Source of the DNA: Spirochaetia bacterium UBA5763
Lineage (GTDB): Bacteria; Spirochaetota; UBA4802; UBA5550
NCBI GenBank assembly: GCA_002418835.1
Contig: DIEX01000019.1
Coordinates: forward strand, 62,001 to 126,000
Length of the DNA stretch: 64,000 nucleotides
Direction: 5' to 3'
Under the pieces are notes generated by a model. It was not told the origin of the DNA and did no database searches. It worked only from the letters and a program-made list of their open reading frames with translations. A program made the translations under genes and the position numbers. How positions within the stretch are numbered: position 1 is the stretch's first letter; each line of letters opens with the position of its first letter. Of this stretch, positions 1-7,226 are shown in pieces.

Positions 1-1700
1 TCAGCTGAACTTTTACTCTGCTCGGCAAGTTTTCTTATTTCGTCAGCCACAACAGCAAAGCCCTTACCCGATTCACCGGCCCTTGCAGCTTCAATCGCGG
101 CGTTCAGAGCAAGGAGATTCGTCTGCTCTGCAATATTGTTGATGAGCCCCGTCATTTCATTTATCTGATTAATGTTCTTCCCGAAATTGTTGAGTTTTTC
201 ACCGAATTCTTTAAATGTAACACCAACAGTCTCCACAGATTCAGCAAGGCCGCTCATATTCTCATTGCTTTTATTAGCGATGCTGTTAATATCTTTAGTC
301 TTCTCCTGTATCTCAATAAGGGTCTCTGTCATGGTCTGAATTGAGTTTCCGAACTCCGAAAGAATATCAGTTACCTCCATAAGCTTTTGCGACTGTTCAG
401 CTGTCCCTTTCGCCACTTCCTGGACAGAGTTTGAAACCTCACCTGATGAAGACGCAATCCCCTCTGCTGACATGTGAACTATTTCAGCCTTGTCATCTAT
501 GGCCTCTGAATGGGTTTTTATGCTCAAGAGCATCTCTTTAAGAGATGACTGCATCTTCTCAGCTGATCTTGATATGTCACCCACCTCGTCAGTTAATTTC
601 AGATATTCTGAATTGATCTCTGATGAAAAATCACCCTGTTCCATTGACTGAAGGTTTGTGCTGATGCTGCTGATGGGATTAGCAATTTTCCGTGCGATGT
701 AAACTGTTATGGCAAAACTGAGCAGGGCGGAAATAACCAGAAAAATAAAGGTGATTTTTCCTATGCTCCTTGCGCTGTTCAGAAATTCACGCGCTTCAAC
801 AAAACATATATAGTTCCAGTTGAGTTTTGAATTTAAATCCGAGGTTTTTCTGATGCTGATTGAATACCTAATCCCGTCAGGCATCCTTGTGCTAAAAGAT
901 CCGCTCTCTGCAATGGCGCTTTCAAGTCTGCTGATTTTCAGTTCTTTTATATTTTTAGAAATGGTATCGGGATTTTTAGGGTTTGCAATGATAGTCCCTT
1001 TGTTATCAGCTATAACAACATAACCGTTTTTCCCGAGCTTTATATTATCAATCAGTTTTGTCAGTTTTTCAAGATTGATATTCATAGTTACTGCCCCGGC
1101 AAACTTTCCCCCCTGGTTTTTAACAGCTGATATGGATATAATATTCTGCGCCCCGTTTGATGAGCGGTATACATCACTCAACACAGGTTTGTCGGGATTG
1201 GCGAGGGCAAGTTTATACCAGTCTCTTACCCTTGCATCATAACCGTTTTTTCTCGGAGATGCGGGATACTGAACAAAACCTCCGTTAACCTCCACTCCAA
1301 GTGAAACAGTATCAACTTCAGGGTGAGTCTCTACAAAGTGCTGAAAAATTTTATATACCTCAGCTTCATAAGCAGAGTTCTTTAACGGGGTCATGGGAAC
1401 ATTACCCGATGGATCTTTCAGGTTTACATAAGATGTTATCCGTGAATCGGCCTGTCGTAGAAGAGAATTTTTAGCCATCATCAGGGTATTCTCCTGAATG
1501 AGCTCAAGATAGTTCTCTATACCGTTATTTATATGTATTATCTCTTTATGGAGAGAGTCGGTGTAGTCGTTCTTTGTCTGTGCCGCAACTTTCAGATAAA
1601 CTGTTACCCCCATAAGGAGCAGTGAAAACACAGTGAGGGAAACAAAGCCCGCAATGAGTTTGTTTTTAATATTAAGTTTAATATTAAGATGAAATTTCAT
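1..1700 (-). CDS. Methyl-accepting chemotaxis protein, 3' part beyond window edge
   Basis: This is a transmembrane chemoreceptor that signals to CheA/CheW; 566 codons are in the window and the C-terminus lies beyond base 1. The ATG at 1700 is preceded by GGAGGAG. One membrane helix lies near residues 14-36, followed by a periplasmic sensor region of roughly 270 residues (double-Cache-like by size and position), and a second helix near residue 315. A HAMP-like stretch and a long coiled coil follow. The conserved hairpin tip TNLLALNAAIEAARAGE is at about residues 525-541, so only the descending arm is missing. The ligand cannot be inferred. The open frame to the edge shows no stop. Confidence 0.93.
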   Translation of the reverse strand, partial: MKFHLNIKLNIKNKLIAGFVSLTVFSLLLMGVTVYLKVAAQTKNDYTDSLHKEIIHINNGIENYLELIQENTLMMAKNSLLRQADSRITSYVNLKDPSGNVPMTPLKNSAYEAEVYKIFQHFVETHPEVDTVSLGVEVNGGFVQYPASPRKNGYDARVRDWYKLALANPDKPVLSDVYRSSNGAQNIISISAVKNQGGKFAGAVTMNINLEKLTKLIDNIKLGKNGYVVIADNKGTIIANPKNPDTISKNIKELKISRLESAIAESGSFSTRMPDGIRYSISIRKTSDLNSKLNWNYICFVEAREFLNSARSIGKITFIFLVISALLSFAITVYIARKIANPISSISTNLQSMEQGDFSSEINSEYLKLTDEVGDISRSAEKMQSSLKEMLLSIKTHSEAIDDKAEIVHMSAEGIASSSGEVSNSVQEVAKGTAEQSQKLMEVTDILSEFGNSIQTMTETLIEIQEKTKDINSIANKSNENMSGLAESVETVGVTFKEFGEKLNNFGKNINQINEMTGLINNIAEQTNLLALNAAIEAARAGESGKGFAVVADEIRKLAEQSKSSA

Positions 1701-1859
1701 GTCCTGGGCCCTCCTCCGGGATAATGGCTTTAATATAATATAAGGAGGAGCAGATTCCATTAATAAAAAAATGCTGGATTTATAGTAATCTCTGTCTTAT
1801 AACATATAATTAAGACAGTTTGAACCCTTAATGCAATATGAAAATGATATGAATAAACA

Positions 1860-3989
1860 ATGAGAAGAAAATTCCTCTTAATAAAACTGGCCGGGCTTAT
1901 CCTTCTGTTCTCAACAGCAGGATGCTTCCAGAGAAACCCCCTCCCTGCTGATGGGATAATATCACATGAGGCCCTTGCTGGTGGAGGTGTCATTGAACTT
2001 TCAGGGCCCTGGGAGTTTTACAGGGAGAAATTTTATCATGGAGAAGATTTTAATTCTGCTGAAGCGCTTAAACAGAGAGAATTTATAGATTTCAGAAGAA
2101 CTTTAAGCAGGACTATATCCGACAGTATCAGAAAACCGGGTTACTGTTTTTCCACATACAGGCTTAAAATCAATGTCCCTCAAAAACCGGATGAAAAGAT
2201 AATGCTGCGCATCCCGGCTTACGATATGGCTGTTGATATTTACTCCAATGACATGCTGATTTTCACCAATGGAGCAACAGGAACAGCATCTGAACCGTCA
2301 GAGATTGTGAAATACTATCCTGTGGTTATTGAGGCAATAGCTAAAAACGGTATACTTGATATTGTTATTCACGCCTCCAGATGCCAGTTTGCCCGTAAAG
2401 GTGTAAAAGAGCCTCTGCTGCTCGGCTACTCTGGGGGACTCTCCAGGTATATCGAATTAGTTTCAGCGTTTGAAATGATACTCACAGGGTGGCTCCTTGT
2501 CATGTGTTTGTATAACATAGTGCTCTTCATTGTACTTAGAAGGGGGAGGCTTTATCTTTTTTTCGCGCTGGTCTGCCTTGCGGCTTTTATGCATTCAACA
2601 GCAGTGGGCTCGTCACTGCTCGGGAGACTGGGTGTCCCCTGGAACAAAATTGAAATGGTCAGTTATATCTCATGGCTTGCTGCTGTGTATTTCTATTACA
2701 ACTTCTTTACTATGATGTTCAGTGAGTACAGAAGCAGAATCATATCGGCTTTATATTCAGCTGTGGCTGTTATATGCTGCGGTGTAATTATTCTGAGGCC
2801 ATCAGCCGGTTGCGACTTACTGTATTATCTTATCACACTGCTTTATCTTTTTTCAATTGTTTATTTTCTCGGAATCTCTATGCACGCGTTTTCAAAGAAA
2901 AAGAAAAACTCCGGGCTGCTTGTGGTTTCATTTCTTCTGCTTATACCGTTATTATTCTCGGGTAAATTTTTCCGCTCCTCCATGACCAGGTTTAATATAG
3001 TCGGGCCTGCCGAGATTGTTTTATTCTGTATAATCCAGTCCATTATTATAGGGAGAAACATCAATGTTCAATACAAAAGAAACAGGGAACTTGCAGCAGC
3101 CCTTCAGCAGAGCAACGCGGAGCTCACTGTACTTAATAAACACCTTGAACTTATTGTGGCGGAAAAAACAGACGAGCTTAAACGCCAGAACATGGAGATA
3201 TTGCAGCAGAGCCGGAAGATTATGGATATGAACCTTAATTTAGAGGAGAGGGTTAAGTCCTCAATTGAGGATCTGCGGCGTAAGGATGACATGCTGACAA
3301 TCAGCGCGAGGCAGGCTGCAATGGGTGAGATGTTAGGATTTATCGGACACCAGTGGAAGCAGAACATATACGCCATCTCTCTGTATACCGAAGCTCTTAA
3401 AAATCTTCTTAACAGCAGGGGCGAGTTTAACAAAGCAGCTGCCGGGGAATCTCTTGATAAGATAGATTCATTTGTAATTGCCATGTTCAACACCTTTAAT
3501 AATTTCAACAATTTCATCAGGCCCAATAATGACGTTGAACTGTTTTCAATTAAAGGAGCGGTGGAGGATACCATTATCCTCGTTTATGATTTTGTCACAA
3601 TCAACAGCGTAACTATTGAAAGGGATTATCGCGATGACCCTGTGCTGGAGGGGCTCTCCAATGAACTGGAACAGGTTATAGTAAATATAATAAAGAACTC
3701 AATAGACGAATTTAATGGAAGAGGGATTACCGGCCGTAAACTTCTGATTTCAGTTTACACTGAGGGGGATATGAATTATCTCAGAATCAGTGATAATGCC
3801 GGAGGTATAAAGCTGGATAACCCCTCTGATGTATTTGATAAATTCCGCTCTTCAAAAGACGGCGGCACAGGGCTGGGGCTTTATATAGCAAAGATTATTA
3901 TTGAACAGAGATTTAACGGATCCATAGATGCACTGAATACAGATAACGGAGCTGAATTTGTAATAGCCATTCCTGTTTACGAAGAGTAG
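1860..3989 (+). CDS. Hybrid-free sensor histidine kinase with 7TMR-DISM input module
   Basis: Membrane histidine kinase of 709 residues. It begins with a signal sequence ending in a lipobox-like LFSTAGC (Cys22). A 7TMR-DISM-type extracellular region covers about residues 45-185, seven hydrophobic segments about 200-400, and a coiled coil about 405-475. The dimerisation box MGEMLGFIGHQWKQN puts the phospho-accepting His at about 497; the usual 'WRQPL' is WKQNI here. The ATPase has an N-box with NIIKNSIDE near 610, DNAGGI, and GTGLGLYI near 669. There is no good Shine-Dalgarno before the ATG. A receiver-only gene converges on it with 4 bases between them and is a plausible partner, though this is inference. 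Confidence 0.9.
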   Translation: MRRKFLLIKLAGLILLFSTAGCFQRNPLPADGIISHEALAGGGVIELSGPWEFYREKFYHGEDFNSAEALKQREFIDFRRTLSRTISDSIRKPGYCFSTYRLKINVPQKPDEKIMLRIPAYDMAVDIYSNDMLIFTNGATGTASEPSEIVKYYPVVIEAIAKNGILDIVIHASRCQFARKGVKEPLLLGYSGGLSRYIELVSAFEMILTGWLLVMCLYNIVLFIVLRRGRLYLFFALVCLAAFMHSTAVGSSLLGRLGVPWNKIEMVSYISWLAAVYFYYNFFTMMFSEYRSRIISALYSAVAVICCGVIILRPSAGCDLLYYLITLLYLFSIVYFLGISMHAFSKKKKNSGLLVVSFLLLIPLLFSGKFFRSSMTRFNIVGPAEIVLFCIIQSIIIGRNINVQYKRNRELAAALQQSNAELTVLNKHLELIVAEKTDELKRQNMEILQQSRKIMDMNLNLEERVKSSIEDLRRKDDMLTISARQAAMGEMLGFIGHQWKQNIYAISLYTEALKNLLNSRGEFNKAAAGESLDKIDSFVIAMFNTFNNFNNFIRPNNDVELFSIKGAVEDTIILVYDFVTINSVTIERDYRDDPVLEGLSNELEQVIVNIIKNSIDEFNGRGITGRKLLISVYTEGDMNYLRISDNAGGIKLDNPSDVFDKFRSSKDGGTGLGLYIAKIIIEQRFNGSIDALNTDNGAEFVIAIPVYEE

Positions 3990-3993
3990 ATAA

Positions 3994-4446
3994 TTAATCG
4001 GGCCTCAATGTAAGTGTACTATCTGAAGAAACAATAATCTTTTTTATTATATAGGAGTTGAAGCCGGATCGTGAAATAACTTTCAGCATATACTTTATCT
4101 CATCCATTGTGCAGGCGAGTTTTGATATATAACCGTAATTCCCGGCGTCACCCATGAGCGAGTCTATTTCACCTTTCGGGCGGGCTGTTAAAAAAATCAC
4201 AGGAGCCCCGCATATGTTTATAATTTTTTTTGCAGCATCTATCCCTGAAATCCCCGGCCCGAGATTTACATCCATAATGATAAAATCAAAGCGCTTACCG
4301 TTTTCGATAATCTGTATGGATGACTCACCATCCGGGGCATGAAATGTTTCATAGCCTTCATCTTCCAGCATCTTCATTAAAGCAATGGCATTAATCATCT
4401 CATCTTCCACGAGGAGCACGCTCCCGTGTTGCAGCCTGTTATTCAT
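3994..4446 (-). CDS. Single-domain response regulator (CheY-like receiver)
   Basis: A 150-residue receiver domain with no output domain. The acidic pocket is VEDE near residue 14, the phospho-acceptor is Asp59 in FIIMDVN, the switch Thr87 is in FLTAR and Lys109 is in YISKL. The C-terminal 35 residues carry no recognisable DNA-binding motif. It converges with the upstream-encoded histidine kinase, which itself has no receiver, so the two could form a phosphorelay. It may act through protein contacts, as CheY or PleD-type stand-alone receivers do. The ATG at 4446 follows a GGAGG stretch on the minus strand. Confidence 0.9.
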   Translation of the reverse strand: MNNRLQHGSVLLVEDEMINAIALMKMLEDEGYETFHAPDGESSIQIIENGKRFDFIIMDVNLGPGISGIDAAKKIINICGAPVIFLTARPKGEIDSLMGDAGNYGYISKLACTMDEIKYMLKVISRSGFNSYIIKKIIVSSDSTLTLRPD

Positions 4447-4493
4447 AAACCTTCAAACCTCCTTCAGAGCACACCAATATTTTTTGCCGAAAT

Positions 4494-4665
4494 CAGGGGG
4501 CTGACCTAAAAGTAATTTCTTTGTCATACCGGCTGTAGCGAAGCGAAATGCCGGTATCTCATACAACAGATTCAATTAGGAGATTCCGGTATTTGCACGA
4601 ATTGAAGTTGCAAAACCGGAATGACAAAAACTTTACAATCAGACTTTTAGACAACCCCGACAAAG
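4494..4665. repeat. Interspersed inverted repeat, family A copy 1
   Basis: Non-coding inverted repeat in the gap between the two response regulators. The core, 4522-4626, starts TGTCATACCGG and ends CCGGAATGACA. The same 105-bp core occurs inverted at 30521-30625, with a longer variant at 24247-24370. Similarity to the 30.5-kb copy extends beyond the core on both sides, including a stretch close to TTACAATCAGACTTTT. It contains no ORF, so it looks like a MITE or REP-type element. The rest of the 4447-4819 gap shows nothing I can name. Confidence 0.85.
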
Positions 4666-4819
4666 AGTTCACTAATTCAAATGTAAAATGCTACAAGCCT
4701 CTGTTGTAATAGAAATAATAAGGTTTAAGCGTTAAAATGTTAATCATACAATAGTATGAAATATGAAGGAAAAAAGTATGATACGGCATATTGTTGAATT
4801 TTACAGAGACAGAGGATAG

Positions 4820-5485
4820 CTAATCACTGCCGCTGAAGATGTTGTTTTTCAGCGCGTAAAGCATAAGTTCATTGGCGGAGGATACATTGAGTTTCTGCAT
4901 CATGTGGGACTTATGGGTTTTAAGGGTGGACTCACTTATGTTAAGGACGCTGCATATCTCTCTCCCCCTCTTCCCTTCAGAGATGAGCTTCAGCACTTCA
5001 TATTCCTTCTCTGTCAATGATTCAGATGCAAGAACAGCCGGCGCGTTTTTTCTCACGGTATCATCACTATTCATCAGTTTTGTCATGACTTTGGGGGTTA
5101 TATACTTTAGCCCGCCGGCAACAGTATCAAGGGCCTGTATAAGTTCACGCGATGAATTCTCCTTTAAAAGGTAGCCGTCAACCTTCAGCTCCATTGCTTC
5201 ACGGATATACTTTTCTTCAGAATATGATGTGAGTATAATGATTTTAACAGGGCTTTTTTTCTCCCTGAGTTTGCGGGTGATTTCAAATCCGTTCAGTACA
5301 GGTATGGAAAGATCCAGTACAGCAATATCAGGGGATAGTTCCATGATGCTGTTAAACGCGGTGAGTCCGTCAGTTGCCGTGCCTATTACTGAAAATTTTT
5401 CCATTGACTCAATAGCTATCTTAAGCCCCGGAAGAATCATCTCGTGGTCATCAACAAGGAATACTCTGGTTTTTGTTCTCAGCAT
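4820..5485 (-). CDS. NarL/LuxR-family response regulator
   Basis: A 221-residue two-component transcription factor. The receiver has DDHE at residues 12-15, phospho-acceptor Asp58 in VLDLS, Thr86 in ILTSY and Lys108 in YLLKEN. The LuxR-type helix-turn-helix covers about 153-215, with LTEKEYEVLKLISEGK and the recognition helix in ISESTLKTHKSHMMQKL. Length is normal for the NarL group. No NarL-type HisKA_3 kinase lies next to it; the 7TMR-DISM kinase at 1860 is the nearest candidate sensor but has a different H-box class. It is divergent from nothing and stands alone. Confidence 0.93.
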   Translation of the reverse strand: MLRTKTRVFLVDDHEMILPGLKIAIESMEKFSVIGTATDGLTAFNSIMELSPDIAVLDLSIPVLNGFEITRKLREKKSPVKIIILTSYSEEKYIREAMELKVDGYLLKENSSRELIQALDTVAGGLKYITPKVMTKLMNSDDTVRKNAPAVLASESLTEKEYEVLKLISEGKRGREICSVLNISESTLKTHKSHMMQKLNVSSANELMLYALKNNIFSGSD

Positions 5486-5526
5486 AATGGATATTATTAT
5501 ATAAGATTTTTATTTATGTCAATATG

Positions 5527-5572
5527 CTTTTCCCGCTCTTACAGGCAGGCATGCCCGTAAAAGCGGGAAAAG
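5527..5572. repeat. Long hairpin flanking the 21-bp array
   Basis: Inverted repeat with arms CTTTTCCCGCT (5527-5537) and AGCGGGAAAAG (5562-5572). Inside is a second palindromic core around GGCATGCC. The inner core resembles the centre of the palindrome at 18774-18819. It lies between the start of the NarL regulator and the 21-bp repeat array. It could end minus-strand transcription through the array, but no clear U-tract follows the stem. Confidence 0.7.
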
Positions 5573-5670
5573 AACCATTATAAATTGTATAAATTCATGT
5601 TTTTATCAGTTAATAATTATCATGCGCAGAGAAAAACTTCAATAGTACTTTAGTATGAGGAGGGAGGAAT

Positions 5671-5844
5671 CGGCTCAGATTACAGTATATACGCATCATA
5701 TTGCGGCATATACGCTTCAGATCGTGACATATATGGCTCAGATCGCTACATATATGCATCATGTTGAGGTATATACGCTTCAGGTTGCCGCATATACGGC
5801 TCAGATCGGCGCGTATGCGGCTCAGGGATAGCATATATGCCTCA
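5671..5844. repeat. Degenerate 21-bp tandem array, eight units, 63-bp higher-order period
   Basis: Eight head-to-tail units start at 5671, 5692, 5713, 5734, 5755, 5776, 5797 and 5818; the last is one base short and is followed by a remnant. Each unit opens with YG-S-H-TCA and ends with an ATATA-like stretch, with a variable 6-7 base centre. The opening motifs cycle as GGCTCAG, GCATCAT, GCTTCAG, then GGCTCAG, GCATCAT, GCTTCAG, then GGCTCAG, so a three-unit (63-bp) block was duplicated. On the minus strand the array is open from an ATG at 5834 to 5610, giving heptads such as LSRICGN-LKRIYLN, with GTGAGG ahead of the ATG. A real peptide is possible but I do not call a gene. Unit length equals two DNA helical turns. 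Confidence 0.92.
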
Positions 5845-5937
5845 CGGATGCACTTTCTGCTTATTTAGCTGTATATGTGAAAATCGGCTGGAGTTTAAAA
5901 AGCTATATTGTGTATTGAGTGAAATGATGTGATAAAA

Positions 5938-5963
5938 ATTTCCCGCTGAAAACAGCGGGAAAT
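5938..5963 (-). terminator. Rho-independent terminator of the orphan gene
   Basis: Perfect 11-bp stem ATTTCCCGCTG with an AAAA loop (plus-strand view) and matching arm CAGCGGGAAAT. Read on the minus strand it is followed by TTTTTATC. It sits 15 bases past the stop of the minus-strand gene at 5978 and separates that gene from the 21-bp array. Confidence 0.88.
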
Positions 5964-5977
5964 GAACTGAAATATTA

Positions 5978-6736
5978 TTATTTTACAGTTTCAGGCACGG
6001 CTTCCGCCTTTTTTTTAGCGGACTGCTTTTTTCTGATCTGTCTGCTGTATTCGCATGTGTACATTTTATATTTTGACTCATCTTTTTTAAATACATACCG
6101 TCCATAACTGCGTACTTCATCAACTGATTCTTTCAGGTGCGTGAATGCCTGATCCCGTATCTTGGAGATAGAGTTACAATGTTTTCTCTCTTTAATAACA
6201 TTAGCGAGAAGGGCTGCCATTTTTGCGGAGGTTGAGGCCGCAAGCTCCAGGTTTGACAGATCATAATTAATTTCTGTCAGAGGTTCAGTATTTTCCCCTG
6301 CTATGACAGCAAGGTCATTAAGGTTCTGTATCATCCTCGGATATGTACCCCCTGTTTTAAAATGTGCAAGTTTTCCCCTGAAATATGAATCTTTTCTATA
6401 CGCGAATTTCATTGCGCAGAGAAGTTCATCCCTTAGTACCAATGCAACCGGGGCTTCTTTGAGCCAGATTTTTTCTGAATTCTCATGGGTGTTCCCTGCT
6501 GCCAGCCATCTTGACTCCGCTTCACGGAGAGCCCCTGCGCGTACAGGGATGTTGTCAACATGAGACCATTTTAGCCCTCTGGCAGTCAGTATCTCCTTAT
6601 CATCCTGACACCAGCTGTAGAGGTTTTCGGCTTCCTGGATGTAAACCAGCACAGGAATCCCTTTTACTTTCTGAATTGCGTCATCCGGTATAGACCTGAT
6701 TGCTGCAATTTCCTGGTCATAGAATGTTTTAGACAT
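5978..6736 (-). CDS. Conserved-looking protein of unknown function next to 21-bp array
   Basis: A 252-residue soluble protein with no signal peptide or membrane helix. I do not assign a function. The chosen ATG at 6736 has AGGAGG 5-8 bases upstream; an in-frame start 16 codons earlier lacks this. The protein is probably mostly helical. It has a Trp/Arg-rich middle with KFAYRKDSYFRGKLAHF near residues 110-126. Its C-terminal part RDQAFTHLKESVDEVRSYG, then YVFKKDE, then a basic lysine-rich tail resembles uncharacterised proteins I associate with Bacteroidota and Leptospira-like genomes (recollection, not checked). The basic tail could bind nucleic acid. It is monocistronic, with its own terminator, and directly precedes the 21-bp array on the same strand. 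A functional link to the array is speculative. Confidence 0.8.
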   Translation of the reverse strand: MSKTFYDQEIAAIRSIPDDAIQKVKGIPVLVYIQEAENLYSWCQDDKEILTARGLKWSHVDNIPVRAGALREAESRWLAAGNTHENSEKIWLKEAPVALVLRDELLCAMKFAYRKDSYFRGKLAHFKTGGTYPRMIQNLNDLAVIAGENTEPLTEINYDLSNLELAASTSAKMAALLANVIKERKHCNSISKIRDQAFTHLKESVDEVRSYGRYVFKKDESKYKMYTCEYSRQIRKKQSAKKKAEAVPETVK

Positions 6737-7226
6737 TATAGTCCTCCTGAAATTTTTATTTTTATGCCTATATAGTGCAGGCATGGATATATTTTCGTTT
6801 TTTATGTCTCATTATCAAGTGTTTTTTTAACTTTTATGCTCTAAATTATTTAAAAAATTTAGTTTTTTTTGGATATGAGGGTTCAAAGGGTAGATTTGCA
6901 GTCTGGAAACCGTTTTTTAGAGTAAAATTTTGAGAAAATTTCTGACATCGACCTGCCAGGTCTATGTTTTATGGATGTTGTGTGGTATGGTTGAGGTGCG
7001 GATAGAGTGTGTATGCGTGTTTTATGGTTATTTTGGAGTTGGGTTGTTCCGACATTTATAATGTAAATTGTATAGTGAAAATGGGATAATGGATCTTCCC
7101 CGGTTATAAAAGCCCCTCGCCCCCTTAATCCCCATCTCCCTGATCGGGAAAAACTGAAGGGGAGAGGGGGAGAAGATTAAAAGGAATGGGCGATTCTATT
7201 AAATTATTATATGGCAGGAATTGATG
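6737..7226. other. 490-bp gap upstream of cas3
   Basis: No gene seen. At 7113-7169 there is a long imperfect inverted repeat, CCCCTCGCCCCCTT against AAGGGGAGAGGGG. A related CCCTCTCCC-type hairpin lies downstream of cas7 near 13567-13597. A TATAAT at about 7056 could be a -10 box for the cas operon, but no convincing -35 is in place, so I do not call a promoter. Confidence 0.5.

Noticed and set aside
6785..7226. cas operon promoter
   Set aside because: A TATAAT is present but no acceptable -35 hexamer lies 16-18 bases upstream.
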